Source: Rhizobium sp. BK196
Lineage (GTDB): Bacteria; Pseudomonadota; Alphaproteobacteria; Rhizobiales; Rhizobiaceae
Length of the DNA stretch: 64,000 bases
NCBI RefSeq assembly: GCF_014193255.1
Contig: NZ_JACHZB010000002.1
Coordinates: 558,001-622,000 of the forward strand
Reading direction: 5' to 3'
Of the stretch, positions 19,641 through 29,127 are shown piece by piece. The notes beneath the pieces were generated by a model. It was not told the origin of the DNA. It saw nothing but the letters and a program-made list of their open reading frames with translations, and did not search any database. Each line of letters starts with the position of its first letter. The first letter of the stretch is position 1. The position numbers and the translations under genes were made by a program.

Positions 19641-19656
19641 CTAAACTTGATTTGTC
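19641..19656 (-). promoter_or_regulatory. Iron-module box 3, upstream of the ATPase
   Basis: CTAAACTTGATTTGTC resembles one orientation of the palindrome upstream of the AraC gene; the core TAAACTTGA is identical over nine bases. It ends about 68 bases before the ATPase start, a distance like that of the receptor box. The flanks match poorly, so this is the weakest of the three. Confidence 0.35.
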
Positions 19657-19659
19657 AAC

Positions 19660-21834
19660 TTACCATTTCTTGCTGAGCTTGAAAGTGACCGTGCGTGCAT
19701 CGCCGTAACCGCAGACCGTCAGACCTTGGCAGCTCGACACATATTCCTTGTCGAAGAGATTGGCGACGTTGAGCGAGGCGGCCCAGTTTTCGTTCTCATA
19801 CCGGATCGCCGCGTCGAAGAGGGTGGCGGCCGGTACCTTCTCGGTATTGAGCTCATTGGCCCAGGACGTTCCCTGGTGACGGACACCTGCGCCGAAGCTC
19901 AGGCCTTCCAACGTACCTGTCGTAACCGTGTAGTCGAGCCAAAGCGACGCTGTCACCTTCGGCACGATGTAAGGCGATTTGCCGATCAGGCGTGGGTCGG
20001 CTTCGTTCTCAAGCACTTCCATATCGGTATAATCGACCCCCGCTATGACCTTCCAGTTATCATTGACGTTGATCTTGCTTTCCAGTTCGAAGCCGCGCGA
20101 GCGCACTTTGCCAAGCTGGCTCTGGGCGAAGGTCGCCGGGTTGGTAACCGTGTTGTTGCGCTTGTCGATCTGGAAGACGGACGCGGTGATGGAGCCATCG
20201 AAGAAGGTCGGCTCGTATTTGACGCCACCCTCAATCTGGTAGCCTTCTTCCGGCTTCAGCGGACCGGAGACGCCTGTGCCGATCAGCGGATTAAAGAAGG
20301 TTGCGACGCTGACATAGGGCGTCAGGCCGGTGTCGAATTCATAGGCAAGACCGGCACGACCGCTCACGGCATTGTCGTCCGAACTGTAAGACGTTCCGAC
20401 AATGGCATCCGAATTGGTATCAACATAGTCGTAACGGCCGTTCAGCGTCAGCAACCAGCCGTTGCCGAAATGGATCTGGTCCTGAGCGTAGAGACCAAGC
20501 TGCCTCTGAGTGACTGTCTGATCAATCTGAATGTCGTTTGCCGGCTGGGGCAGGCCATAGATCGGATCGGTGGCGCTGATCGGCGTCGCGACGGTCGGCC
20601 ATGTCGGCCATTTCTGCAGATTGTCGAGTTTGTAATACTTGTAGTCCAGGCCGACGAGCATGTTATGCGTGGCGCCGCCAAACTCGGCTTCGCCTTCCAG
20701 CCGATTGTCCATGCCGAAGGAATCGACTCCGGAGCGGCCTTCGAAGCCGACACGCGCCAGCAGATAATCGGGATCTGTTGGCGCCCCGCCGTTCCAGCCA
20801 TTCAGATATGGGCCGATCTCATGCTTGTCGAGGTGGCCATAGCGCAGGTTCTGGGAGAACTTGATGCCATTGTCGAATTCATGCTCGAATTCGTAGCCGA
20901 TCATCTTCTGGACATAGCTGCCGTCGTCGATATCGGGCTCGCCATAGAAGGCATCCCGTGGGATTTTGCCGAAAGGTGCATCCTTGACCGTACCGACATA
21001 GGGGAAGAAGCCGTTGCCGGTATGGACCTGATTGAGGCCGCCAATATAACCCCATACCGTGAAGCTCGTCGCATCGTCAGGGGCGATTTGCAGTTGCGGC
21101 ATGATGAAGCCGCGGAAATCATGAGAGAAATCCGAATAGTTATCGCCACCGGCAACCTTTCCGGTGATGCGATAGGTCATGGTCTCGCTGGAGCCGACCT
21201 TGTCGGAGATATCAAATCCCGTGAAGGCGTTGCCATTACTGTTGATGCCGATATCGGTGTAATAGAGTGGCTCGTCCAGCGGGCGCTTGCGCACGAGATT
21301 GATGATGCCGCCCGGGTTGGCGCCGCCATAGAGAACCGAGGCAGGACCCTTCAGGACATCGACGCGCTCCAGCATGAAAGGATCGATCTGGAAGCCGCCG
21401 AAGCCATAGCTGAAGAGGGTGAGGTTGTCGAAGAAGACACCGGTCTGTGTGGCGTTGAAGCCGCGGATGTAGAACCAGTCGGTATCGGGGTCATTGCCGA
21501 AGGGCTGGGTTGTGATGCCGGGAGTGTAAAGGAGCGCCTCATCGACCTTGTTCGTGACACCACGGTCTTCCATTTCCTGCTTGCCGATGACGGAGACTGA
21601 CTGCGGGATTTCGTTGATCGGCGTGTCGCTCTTGGAGCCGGCAGTCGAATTCTTCGCGACATAACCTTTGACCGGGCCGGTGGCGCTGTCATCGCCGCCT
21701 TGGATGACGATCGGCGCCAGTTGTGTCGGGCTGACGTCCTGAGCAAGAGCGGAGGATGCCGCCATGATGCCGGCGACGGCCGTTCCTGCCATTAGATATG
21801 CCCTGAAGATGAGCCGCTCAGTCTGCGATCGCAT
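19660..21834 (-). CDS. TonB-dependent ferric siderophore receptor (FhuA/FpvA type)
   Basis: A 724-residue outer-membrane receptor that takes up ferric siderophores with energy from TonB. A signal peptide covers about 1-32 (ending ALAQ), followed by a possible TonB box (APIVIQG), a plug domain (IPQSVSVIGKQEMEDRG to LKGPASVLYGGANPGGIINLV, near 75-170) and a 22-strand barrel ending in a C-terminal aromatic residue (KLSKKW). Plug and barrel features place it with hydroxamate-type receptors, but the ligand is open. A GTG 12 codons upstream would add residues before the signal peptide and was not used. It lies downstream of an AraC regulator on the same strand, a common arrangement for siderophore-responsive control. 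Confidence 0.92.
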   Translation of the reverse strand: MRSQTERLIFRAYLMAGTAVAGIMAASSALAQDVSPTQLAPIVIQGGDDSATGPVKGYVAKNSTAGSKSDTPINEIPQSVSVIGKQEMEDRGVTNKVDEALLYTPGITTQPFGNDPDTDWFYIRGFNATQTGVFFDNLTLFSYGFGGFQIDPFMLERVDVLKGPASVLYGGANPGGIINLVRKRPLDEPLYYTDIGINSNGNAFTGFDISDKVGSSETMTYRITGKVAGGDNYSDFSHDFRGFIMPQLQIAPDDATSFTVWGYIGGLNQVHTGNGFFPYVGTVKDAPFGKIPRDAFYGEPDIDDGSYVQKMIGYEFEHEFDNGIKFSQNLRYGHLDKHEIGPYLNGWNGGAPTDPDYLLARVGFEGRSGVDSFGMDNRLEGEAEFGGATHNMLVGLDYKYYKLDNLQKWPTWPTVATPISATDPIYGLPQPANDIQIDQTVTQRQLGLYAQDQIHFGNGWLLTLNGRYDYVDTNSDAIVGTSYSSDDNAVSGRAGLAYEFDTGLTPYVSVATFFNPLIGTGVSGPLKPEEGYQIEGGVKYEPTFFDGSITASVFQIDKRNNTVTNPATFAQSQLGKVRSRGFELESKINVNDNWKVIAGVDYTDMEVLENEADPRLIGKSPYIVPKVTASLWLDYTVTTGTLEGLSFGAGVRHQGTSWANELNTEKVPAATLFDAAIRYENENWAASLNVANLFDKEYVSSCQGLTVCGYGDARTVTFKLSKKW

Positions 21835-21895
21835 AGAATACCCCACTCGTGCCGCGGCTTTTCCTGCCACGGTATGGCTTTGAATAAGTCGAGTG

Positions 21896-21911
21896 TTTAA
21901 CTCAATTTTAA
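21896..21911 (-). promoter_or_regulatory. Iron-module box 2, upstream of the TonB receptor
   Basis: TTTAACTCAATTTTAA matches the palindrome ahead of the AraC gene at 13 of 16 positions and lies 62-77 bases before the receptor start. It is a candidate AraC-type operator or iron-response element. Confidence 0.45.
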
Positions 21912-21996
21912 TTTGCCGGATTGTCGCGATCGGGTGGAAATTGAACGTTCTTGGGCAATATTCCGGGCGGCGTGCAAAAGCTCAGGCGTGTTGCAC

Positions 21997-22881
21997 TTAC
22001 GCAATCTGTGCCTTTTTCCAGTTCGCCGGCGTGGTTCCCAGATTCTTGCGGAAGACACGGGTGAAATGGGCCTGGTCGGCAAAGCCGGTTTCGACAGCGA
22101 TGGTCGTCAAGGGATATTCGCTGCGCACGAGCAGATGTTTTGCGCGATCGAGGCGGAGATTGGTCTGATATTGATGCGGCGCCACACCGGTCGATGCCTT
22201 GAAGGCGTGGCTGAAGTGCGATTGCGACAGGCCCGTGACGGATGCCAGTTCCTCAAGCCGGATATTGCGCAGGCAGTTTTCCTCAATGAAATCGGTGGCA
22301 CGGCGCAATTGCCAGCCGGCAAGCTTGCTGCGCTTGCGCGGCTGCACCTTGGTAAGCTTCAGCACATCGATGATGAGGGAGAGCGACAGGCCGTCGCCAT
22401 AGAGATCATGCAGCGGCTGCGGATTGACACATTCGGCGGCAATCAGCTGGGCGAGCGACAACAGGCGCTCGTCGGAAAACAGGAGTTGGGCATTGGCGAG
22501 GCGCTGCGGATCGAGATCGTCGCCGAGCCTTCGGCTGATCGTCTCGACATCGAAATGAATGTCGAGATGGCGCAGCGAATGCACATCCACCAGATCGGCC
22601 CAGACTTCCATATCGGCCGGCACATAGGAGATTGGCCGCTTTTCGGTGTCCTGAACCGTGCCGTGGGCGCGTGGCGAAAGCTTTACTCGCGAATTGCCCG
22701 GCCCACGCTTTTCAAGGAGGATGAAAAGCCGCGGGTCGCGCGATACGTAATAGCCACCGGAATGGGGAGCGCAGTCCACATCCCAGACATCGGCCACGAT
22801 GCCGTTCCACACCCGACGATTGACGCCTTTGGTGACGGAAAAGCCGTGAATCCTGTTTTGCATGCGCGGTTGAAACGTCAT
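21997..22881 (-). CDS. AraC-family transcriptional regulator
   Basis: A 294-residue regulator with two C-terminal AraC helix-turn-helices (FIEENCLRNIRLEELASVTGLSQSHFSHAFKASTG, about 195-230, and SEYPLTTIAVETGFADQAHFTRVFRKNLGTTP). The N-terminal region probably binds an effector. It precedes the siderophore receptor on the same strand, so it may sense a ferric siderophore like PchR-type activators, though its fold assignment is not certain. The ATG at 22881 was chosen over a TTG 28 codons upstream, because that TTG lies beyond the palindrome at 22925-22940. An ATG at 22863 is a further option. Confidence 0.85.
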   Translation of the reverse strand: MTFQPRMQNRIHGFSVTKGVNRRVWNGIVADVWDVDCAPHSGGYYVSRDPRLFILLEKRGPGNSRVKLSPRAHGTVQDTEKRPISYVPADMEVWADLVDVHSLRHLDIHFDVETISRRLGDDLDPQRLANAQLLFSDERLLSLAQLIAAECVNPQPLHDLYGDGLSLSLIIDVLKLTKVQPRKRSKLAGWQLRRATDFIEENCLRNIRLEELASVTGLSQSHFSHAFKASTGVAPHQYQTNLRLDRAKHLLVRSEYPLTTIAVETGFADQAHFTRVFRKNLGTTPANWKKAQIA

Positions 22882-22924
22882 TTCCACTTCTGTCTCCGAC
22901 CGACGGCCGAAATAAACCTTCGTG

Positions 22925-22940
22925 TTAAACTCAAGTTTAA
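22925..22940. promoter_or_regulatory. Iron-module box 1, palindrome upstream of the AraC gene
   Basis: TTAAACT-CA-AGTTTAA is a perfect 7-base inverted repeat with a 2-base centre, 44-59 bases before the araC-type start. Related boxes lie at 21896 and 19641 ahead of the receptor and the ATPase. Confidence 0.5.
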
Positions 22941-22997
22941 TACAGGAGGCGGAGTGGGATGACAATCACCCAGTTCATGCGGGTGGAAATGCCGCTA

Positions 22998-23753
22998 TCA
23001 GGCGACGGAGAAGGTCAACCTAGCGCTGTCGCCGAAGCGGATGTCGATCTCCCCGGGTTCGGTGAGTTCGACCGCCCCGCTAAGAGTACCCGTCGTGACA
23101 AGCGCGCCCGATTTCAGTGAATCTTCCGGGCGCAGCGGGTCGTTGGCGTAATCGACCAGCCAGGTCACGATGTCGCCCTTCGGATGTTTGGCAAGACCGT
23201 CATAGATCGTCTTGCTGTCTTGGGTGACCTTCAGCGGCGTGCTTGCCGCGGTATCGATAAAACTTTTTGCGACGGAGGGGCCGAGCACATAGCCGCTATT
23301 GCCGAGGCGGTCTGCGAGGAAGAGAAGGAAGGAGACAGCACCGCTTTCCTTGACCGCGCTGACCAGCAGTTCGGCGCCAAGATAAGCGGTGGAGATCGCC
23401 TCCAGCACTTCGGCGCGGCTATAGGGGGCACCCTTGCGATAGGGCAGATCCCTGCCCAAGCGAACGGCAATTTCGGTTTCGAATTTCAGGCCCGGATACC
23501 AGGCAATGGTGGCGCCGGAGGTGGCTTCGGCATAGGGATGGAGAGGTGCGGTGACCGGCTGGCCCTCGGGCGAGGCCGTGACTTTCCAGGCGTTGCTCGT
23601 AACCCCTTCTTCAATCTTGAGGGCATCCTGGGTTGCCATCGCCTGGTTCAGATCAGCCGGCAGCGAAAAGGCGCGCGTCGGCTCCTGCTTTGCGGCCTGG
23701 CGCAAGCCGCGGAGTTTGGTGGCTAGTGCGCGCGGGTCGAATGAATCAGTCAT
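22998..23753 (-). CDS. 2-keto-4-pentenoate hydratase-like protein
   Basis: A 251-residue cytosolic protein of the MhpD/HpcG hydratase group within the FAH superfamily, which adds water to 2-hydroxy-dienoates in aromatic ring-cleavage pathways. Motifs include FETEIAVRLGRDLP (metal-ligand region, near 90), AYLGAELLVSA and the C-terminal LVTTGTLSGAVELTEPGEIDIRFGD. No aromatic catabolic genes surround it; it lies between the AraC gene and rhaK, so its substrate is unclear. GGAGGAAA precedes the ATG. Confidence 0.75.
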   Translation of the reverse strand: MTDSFDPRALATKLRGLRQAAKQEPTRAFSLPADLNQAMATQDALKIEEGVTSNAWKVTASPEGQPVTAPLHPYAEATSGATIAWYPGLKFETEIAVRLGRDLPYRKGAPYSRAEVLEAISTAYLGAELLVSAVKESGAVSFLLFLADRLGNSGYVLGPSVAKSFIDTAASTPLKVTQDSKTIYDGLAKHPKGDIVTWLVDYANDPLRPEDSLKSGALVTTGTLSGAVELTEPGEIDIRFGDSARLTFSVA

Positions 23754-23831
23754 GCTGTTTCCTCCATCAAATCGAGAGGTGCCACAGTAGCGGCGCAGCC
23801 GACGTGGACAAGGCTAGTCTTGGAAAGGCTG

Positions 23832-25199
23832 TTATTCCATCGCGGCGTACCAGCGCTCCCGGTAGGCGGGAAGGCCTGGAATTGCCTGCGGCGAGAAGTG
23901 TTTTTCTACCCCGGATACCGGCTTGATGCCGGCAAGCAGGGCAGCGCCCTGACTGGTGCCGGTAGAGCCCGGCAGCGCCATCGTATCGCGGCCGGTGATT
24001 GCGGCAATCAGCGACAGATAGGTCTCGTTCAATGCGAAAGGACCCTCGACGATGATTGGGCCTTTGACGCCGATCAACCCGAGGCAGGCCTCCGTCATCA
24101 ATGCGAGATAGAGGCAGGCAGCGGCATATCGTTCGTCGCAGCTCGCATCTTCCGCGTTGATCCAGCGGCTGACCTTGCCCGGAAAGGGACCGGAGCCGGG
24201 CGCCACGTTCGGCAGTAACATGATGCCCCTTTCGACGACATCCGCGATAACAGCTTTTGCCTCTGCATCGCCGACCTTGCCGATCTCGGCCGAGAGGATT
24301 TCGAATTCGCGACCGCCCATGAAGCGGGAGGAGGGCACGGCGCGGCCGTAGGCATCTACATTGGCGAGCGCATCGCGCTTGGCATCGAGATGGGCGAGAT
24401 CCCCGCCGACGCCGAAATTGATGACCCAGGTGCCGGTCGAGACGACGGCAAAGGGCGCTTCGCGGCCGACGAGATGCGGCAGCAGTGACGCGTTGGAATC
24501 ATGGATGCCGCAGTAGACCGGCACCGAGAGACCGATTTCTTCGGCAATGTCCGGCAGAACGGGACCGAGTGGATCAAAGGCCGAATGGATCGGCGCCATC
24601 CGGTCGCGAATGGCGAGGGTATCGACCAGCGAAGAGTAGACACCTGTCTTCGGGTTCCAGAGGTCCGTGTGGCAGCCGAGCGAGGTTGCCTCGTTTGCCG
24701 CCACGCCGGTCAATCGTGCCGACCAATATTGCGCATAGGTGAGGATGGTTGCGACTTTGGCGAACTCTCCGGCAAAAGCTGTTTTCTGGTAATGGAGTTG
24801 CGCTCCGATATTCAGACCCATTGAAAGACGGGGCGAGAAGGTTTCGGCGAAGGGCGGCCGCAACGCGTCATAGGCGTCGCGGATCTCCTGCGGGTATTCA
24901 TGCTCATAGTCGATGACGGGCATCGCAAGCTTGCCGTCCGCGGCGAGCAGGGCCGCGGCCGCGCCATGCGTGGTAATCGAGATCGCGTCGAAACCCGGCT
25001 CGCTGGCAAAGGCTTTCAGCGAAGCGAGAGCGAAGCTCCAGAGTGCTTCAATATCATAATGCGGATAGAGGCCGTCGCGGATGACCGTATTCGGCTGCTT
25101 GCGGACGGCGATTTCTGCGCCCGTCGCGCTGTCGAGAACGACGACCTTGGCGTTTGTCTTGCCGATATCGAGAACGGCGATGCGGCGGTAATCGCTCAT
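23832..25199 (-). CDS. rhaK: Rhamnose kinase of the FGGY family
   Basis: A 455-residue sugar kinase with the N-terminal phosphate-binding motif [11 protein letters not shown], the central [10 protein letters not shown] region and the C-terminal ATP-binding [12 protein letters not shown]. In R. leguminosarum, RhaK is the kinase of the rha locus, and it is also needed for activity of the rhamnose ABC transporter. Its ATG overlaps the rhaU stop by four bases (ATGA). It is the last gene of the rhaRSTPQUK unit. RhaK differs from enteric RhaB, and the locus layout makes the assignment strong. Confidence 0.93.
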   Translation of the reverse strand: MSDYRRIAVLDIGKTNAKVVVLDSATGAEIAVRKQPNTVIRDGLYPHYDIEALWSFALASLKAFASEPGFDAISITTHGAAAALLAADGKLAMPVIDYEHEYPQEIRDAYDALRPPFAETFSPRLSMGLNIGAQLHYQKTAFAGEFAKVATILTYAQYWSARLTGVAANEATSLGCHTDLWNPKTGVYSSLVDTLAIRDRMAPIHSAFDPLGPVLPDIAEEIGLSVPVYCGIHDSNASLLPHLVGREAPFAVVSTGTWVINFGVGGDLAHLDAKRDALANVDAYGRAVPSSRFMGGREFEILSAEIGKVGDAEAKAVIADVVERGIMLLPNVAPGSGPFPGKVSRWINAEDASCDERYAAACLYLALMTEACLGLIGVKGPIIVEGPFALNETYLSLIAAITGRDTMALPGSTGTSQGAALLAGIKPVSGVEKHFSPQAIPGLPAYRERWYAAME

Positions 25200-25516
25200 G
25201 GCATATGAAAAACAGTAACGAGGTCGCTCTGTACGGGCGAATTGTCCGGATTGGACGCCATGATATCAGCCATATGCGCCCACCATTTCTTCATGACGGG
25301 ATGGTCCGGCAGGCTTGCCATCGTGTGATCCTGCGGCCGGGTCAGCACGCCGAAAAGCGTGTTGGTCTCGCGGTCAAGATGAATGGAATAGTCGCTGGCG
25401 CCGGACTGATGCAGCAGCTCGACCAGTTCCGGCCAAATCTCGTCATGCCGCTTCCTGTATTCGGCCTCCATGCCGGGATTGAGCTTCATCTTGAAGGCGT
25501 GTTTTTCCAGGGTCAT
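25196..25516 (-). CDS. rhaU: L-rhamnose mutarotase
   Basis: A 106-residue protein of the RhaM/RhaU family that interconverts alpha and beta anomers of L-rhamnose. Family features are [24 protein letters not shown] (His near 24), the YSIHLD strand and the paired tryptophans in [11 protein letters not shown]. It overlaps rhaQ and rhaK by four bases on each side (ATGA), which shows tight translational coupling. Confidence 0.93.
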   Translation of the reverse strand: MTLEKHAFKMKLNPGMEAEYRKRHDEIWPELVELLHQSGASDYSIHLDRETNTLFGVLTRPQDHTMASLPDHPVMKKWWAHMADIMASNPDNSPVQSDLVTVFHMP

Positions 25517-26523
25517 TTGGCGCTCATGGCGTTGATGCGGCGGGCGATGATCGGGATCGCGATGGTGATGATCAGGAGCAGGCCGATGAAGATCGACATG
25601 ACGATGCCGGGTACGTTCAGGAGTCCCAGACCGAAAGTGACAAGGCCCATAACGAAGGCGGCGATGACGACGCCGCCGATCGTGCCGGAGCCGCCGAGGA
25701 TCGAGATGCCGCCGAGCACGACCATGGTGACGACTTCCAGTTCCCATCCTTGAGCGATCGACGGGCGCGTCGATCCGAGGCGCGAGGTGAGGCAAACGGC
25801 GGCGATACCGCTCATAACACCGGTCAACAGGAAGAGGATGAATTTCACGCGCTCGACCGGAATGCCGGAGAAGCGGGCGGCAAAATCGTTGTTGCCGATC
25901 GTATAGACCTGTCGGCCGAAATTCGTCGCATGCAGCAGGATGGCGAAAAGGATCGCCAGCACGATAAACAGCACAAATTCGAAGGAGAAAACCCAGACGA
26001 CATAACCCTGGCCGAAATAGGCGAAATCAGCCGGATATTTGCCATAAGCCTGGTCGCCGAGCACGATGTAGGAAATGCCGCGGAAGAGGCTCATCGTGCC
26101 GATGGTGACGACGATCGACGGGAGCTTCAGCACGGAAACGAGCACACCGTTGAAGATGCCGCAGAGAAGGCCGGTACCGACGCCGATCAGCACGAGGCCC
26201 GGCGTGCCGATGCCGGCTTGTGCCGCAGCACCCATGGCCGTGGAAGCAAGCGCGATGATCGCGGCGACCGACAGGTCGATCTCACCTGCGATAACGAGCA
26301 GCGCCATGGCGAAGGCGATCATCGCCTTTTCGGTGAAGTTGAAGGTCGCGTCAGACAGGTTCCAGGCATCGAGGAAATAGGGCGAAGCCACGGAATTGAA
26401 GATGAAGATCAGGACGGCGACGCCGAAGAGCAGCACTTCCCAGCTCGACATGATGCGCTTGAAGGGCGTGCCGAGCCGATCGGGGATGACGCGTTTTTCA
26501 GGTGTTGACGAAACGGCGCTCAT
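25513..26523 (-). CDS. rhaQ: Rhamnose ABC importer permease
   Basis: A 336-residue permease of the CUT2 sugar importer class (RbsC-like), with 8-10 membrane segments and the family segment [22 protein letters not shown] near 95. It forms a heterodimer with RhaP and works with the double ATPase RhaT. Its ATG overlaps the rhaP stop by four bases. Confidence 0.92.
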   Translation of the reverse strand: MSAVSSTPEKRVIPDRLGTPFKRIMSSWEVLLFGVAVLIFIFNSVASPYFLDAWNLSDATFNFTEKAMIAFAMALLVIAGEIDLSVAAIIALASTAMGAAAQAGIGTPGLVLIGVGTGLLCGIFNGVLVSVLKLPSIVVTIGTMSLFRGISYIVLGDQAYGKYPADFAYFGQGYVVWVFSFEFVLFIVLAILFAILLHATNFGRQVYTIGNNDFAARFSGIPVERVKFILFLLTGVMSGIAAVCLTSRLGSTRPSIAQGWELEVVTMVVLGGISILGGSGTIGGVVIAAFVMGLVTFGLGLLNVPGIVMSIFIGLLLIITIAIPIIARRINAMSAK

Positions 26524-27509
26524 GCTGCGACCTCCGCTGCTGCGCGATCCCGCAGGATGATACGCCCGCGATTGCGCTCGCGCCTTGCGTTGAAGACGAC
26601 GGCGAGGATGATGACGGTTCCGGAGATTGCCATCTGCGTGAAAGGCGAAATGCCGATGACGGGAAGGGCGTTCTTGATGACGCCAAGAAAGAGTGCGCCG
26701 AGCACCGTGCCGGCTACCGAGCCGACACCGCCGGCAATCGAGATGCCGCCGATGACGCAGGCCGCGACGCTATCGAGTTCGAAACCGTTGGCAATGTCGA
26801 CATAGGCGACTGCATAACGGGAAACCCAGAGATAGCTGGAAAGACCGGCGAGCGCCCCCGAGAGCACGAAAGCCAAGAATTTCGTCTTGCCCGTATTGAT
26901 ACCGGCATAGACGGCGGCCGTCGGATTGCCGCCGGTCGCATAGGCCGACCGGCCGAACTGGCTGTAGCGCAGCAACATATACATCAGCCCGACGATGATG
27001 ATCGCAACCCAGCTTAAGACCGGCAGGCCGAGGATCGGCGCGCGGGGAACGGCAAGGAAAGTCGGCGTCATCTGATGCGCGTTCACCCAGGCGCCGCCCG
27101 AGAGCACGAAGGCCATGCCGCGATAGATGGTGAGCGTGCCGAGGGTGACGACGATCGGCGGGATTTCCAGGCGCCAGACGAGGAAGCCGTTGATCGAACC
27201 AAGGGCTGCGCCAATTACGACGGCTGCGAGAATGAGGACGATGAGCGGCAGTCCAGGGAAGGCAGCATTCATCATCGCAATCGCCATGCCGGTAAAGGCA
27301 AGGTTGGCCGCGACCGAAAGATCGATCGATTTTGTCAGGATGACCGTCATCTGGGCAAGCGCCAGGATGATCAGGATTGCCGTATCGTTGAAGATGCCGG
27401 CGAGATTGTCCGGGGTGGCGAAATCGGCAGCACGCGTCGAGAAGACGGCGATCATCACCACGATGATGGCGAAGAGCAGGGTTTCGCGTTTTCTGATCAG
27501 TCTCATCAT
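26520..27509 (-). CDS. rhaP: Rhamnose ABC importer permease
   Basis: A 329-residue CUT2 permease. It carries TVILTKSIDLSVAANLAFTGM near 55 and a later GGISIAGGVGSVAGTVLGA. The ATG at 27509 lies 10 bases after the rhaT stop and has a GAGGTGACGGG site; an ATG six codons upstream would overlap rhaT. It pairs with RhaQ. Confidence 0.92.
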   Translation of the reverse strand: MMRLIRKRETLLFAIIVVMIAVFSTRAADFATPDNLAGIFNDTAILIILALAQMTVILTKSIDLSVAANLAFTGMAIAMMNAAFPGLPLIVLILAAVVIGAALGSINGFLVWRLEIPPIVVTLGTLTIYRGMAFVLSGGAWVNAHQMTPTFLAVPRAPILGLPVLSWVAIIIVGLMYMLLRYSQFGRSAYATGGNPTAAVYAGINTGKTKFLAFVLSGALAGLSSYLWVSRYAVAYVDIANGFELDSVAACVIGGISIAGGVGSVAGTVLGALFLGVIKNALPVIGISPFTQMAISGTVIILAVVFNARRERNRGRIILRDRAAAEVAA

Positions 27510-27519
27510 ACCCGTCACC

Positions 27520-29055
27520 TCATGCATTTCCGGTCGCCGCGCGCACCAGCGCTTCCGGCGAAAGCTGATCGCGTTCGAAGAGCCCGGCCGACAGGCCTTC
27601 TTTCATGACCAGAACGCGGTCCGACATGCCAATGATCTCGGGCAATTCGGAAGAGATCATGATGATAGAAAGGCCCTCGGCAGCGAGCTCACTGATGAAG
27701 CCGTGGACAGCAGCCTTCGAGCCGATGTCGATGCCTTTAGTTGGCTCATCCAGGATGATGACCTTGGGCATGGTGGCGAGCCACTTGCCGATGACGACCT
27801 TCTGCTGGTTGCCGCCCGAAAGCGTGCCGACCGGCACTGAAAGGGCAGCAGCACGCAGGTCCAGGCGTTCGGCATATTTGCGGGCGAGCGCGAATTCTTC
27901 CGCCGCCTGCAGGAAGCCCTTGCGCGAGGTGCGCGTCAGCGAGGGTAGCGTCATGTTCTGATAGATCGGCATTGGCAGGGCCAGTCCATGGCGGCCGCGC
28001 TCTTCCGGCACATAGACGATGCCGGCGCGAATGGCGTCATGCGGAGAATTGATCGAAATCTCCCGGCCTTCAAGCGATAGTCTGCCGGAGAGCGGCCTGG
28101 TGATGCCGAAGAGCGATTGGGCTAGTTCCGACCGTCCGGCGCCGATCAGGCCGTAGATGCCTAGAATTTCGCCCTTGCGCAGCGTCAGCGAAATATCGCG
28201 GAATTCGGTGCGGTGGCTGTATTTTTCGACTTCGAGTACCGGCCCGCCGATCGCCACGTCGATCTTCGGGAAGGCGTTTTCGACGTCGCGGCCGACCATC
28301 ATGCGGACGATTTCGTCCTGCGGCGTTTCCTTGAGCTTCCCGTGGCCGACGTCGCGTCCGTCGCGGAAGACGACATAATTGTCGGCGATTTCGTAGAGCT
28401 CGTCGAATTTATGGCTAATGAAGAGGATGGCCTTGCCGTTCGCCTTCAGTCCCTCGACGATACGGAAGAGATCGTCGATTTCCTTGCGCGAAAGCGCAGC
28501 CGTCGGTTCGTCCATGATGACGATGCGGGCCTCGATCGACAAAGCGCGGGCGATGGCTACGAGGTGGCGCTGCGCAATCGAGAGATCCTTCAGGCGGATC
28601 ATCGGATCGATATTGCTTTCAAGCGAGGTCAGCAGCGCGCGGGAGCGGCTGTTCATCTCGCTCCAGTCAATGGTGCGCCAGCGGGTACGGGGGGCGTGAC
28701 CGAGGAAGATATTTTCGGCGACCGAAAGCTCGTCGAAGAGCACGGTTTCCTGGTGAATGGCGGTGACGCCTGCATCGATGGCCGCCTGAGCCGTAGCAAA
28801 GTGCACCGGTTTGCCATCGACAATGATCTCGCCCTCGTTGGGGCGGTAGATGCCGGTCAGGATCTTGACGAGCGTCGACTTGCCGGCGCCGTTTTCGCCG
28901 ATCAGTGCCGTCACCTTGCCAGGATAGAGCGCGATGCTGACATTATCGAGCGCCTTCACGCCCGGAAAGATCTGCGAGATGCCGCGCATTTCCAGAATGG
29001 CGGGTGCGTCATCGGTTTTTTGATCCGCGACGGGGTGTTGAAGGGCAGGGGACAT
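27520..29055 (-). CDS. rhaT: Rhamnose ABC importer, double ATP-binding protein
   Basis: A 511-residue double ATPase of the CUT2 class (RbsA-like). The first half has Walker A GENGAGKST, signature LSIAQRH and Walker B VIMDEPTAAL. The second half has the degenerate Walker A GLIGAGRSE usual for this class, signature LSGGNQQ and VIILDEPTKGID. The start at 29055 was preferred because a GGTGG site precedes it; an ATG six codons earlier has none. A strong hairpin lies between it and rhaS. Confidence 0.93.
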   Translation of the reverse strand: MSPALQHPVADQKTDDAPAILEMRGISQIFPGVKALDNVSIALYPGKVTALIGENGAGKSTLVKILTGIYRPNEGEIIVDGKPVHFATAQAAIDAGVTAIHQETVLFDELSVAENIFLGHAPRTRWRTIDWSEMNSRSRALLTSLESNIDPMIRLKDLSIAQRHLVAIARALSIEARIVIMDEPTAALSRKEIDDLFRIVEGLKANGKAILFISHKFDELYEIADNYVVFRDGRDVGHGKLKETPQDEIVRMMVGRDVENAFPKIDVAIGGPVLEVEKYSHRTEFRDISLTLRKGEILGIYGLIGAGRSELAQSLFGITRPLSGRLSLEGREISINSPHDAIRAGIVYVPEERGRHGLALPMPIYQNMTLPSLTRTSRKGFLQAAEEFALARKYAERLDLRAAALSVPVGTLSGGNQQKVVIGKWLATMPKVIILDEPTKGIDIGSKAAVHGFISELAAEGLSIIMISSELPEIIGMSDRVLVMKEGLSAGLFERDQLSPEALVRAATGNA

Positions 29056-29084
29056 CAGCAAGCTTACCACCATCGAAAGAGAAG

Positions 29085-29105
29085 CCCGGCGGCAGAGCCG
29101 CCGGG
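29085..29105 (-). terminator. Intergenic hairpin between rhaS and rhaT
   Basis: CCCGGCGGC and GCCGCCGGG form a perfect 9-base GC-rich stem around a 3-base loop (AGA), 23 bases after the rhaS stop. There is no T tract. Hairpins after binding-protein genes commonly stabilise the upstream mRNA or give partial termination, so that the binding protein is made in excess over the membrane parts. Confidence 0.65.
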
Positions 29106-29127
29106 TGTCCGTTCATGATCTCTGAAA

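Noticed and set aside
19726-21600. Long open frame antisense to the TonB receptor
   Set aside because: It lies fully inside the receptor gene and has no recognisable domain; it is a by-product of GC-rich codon use.
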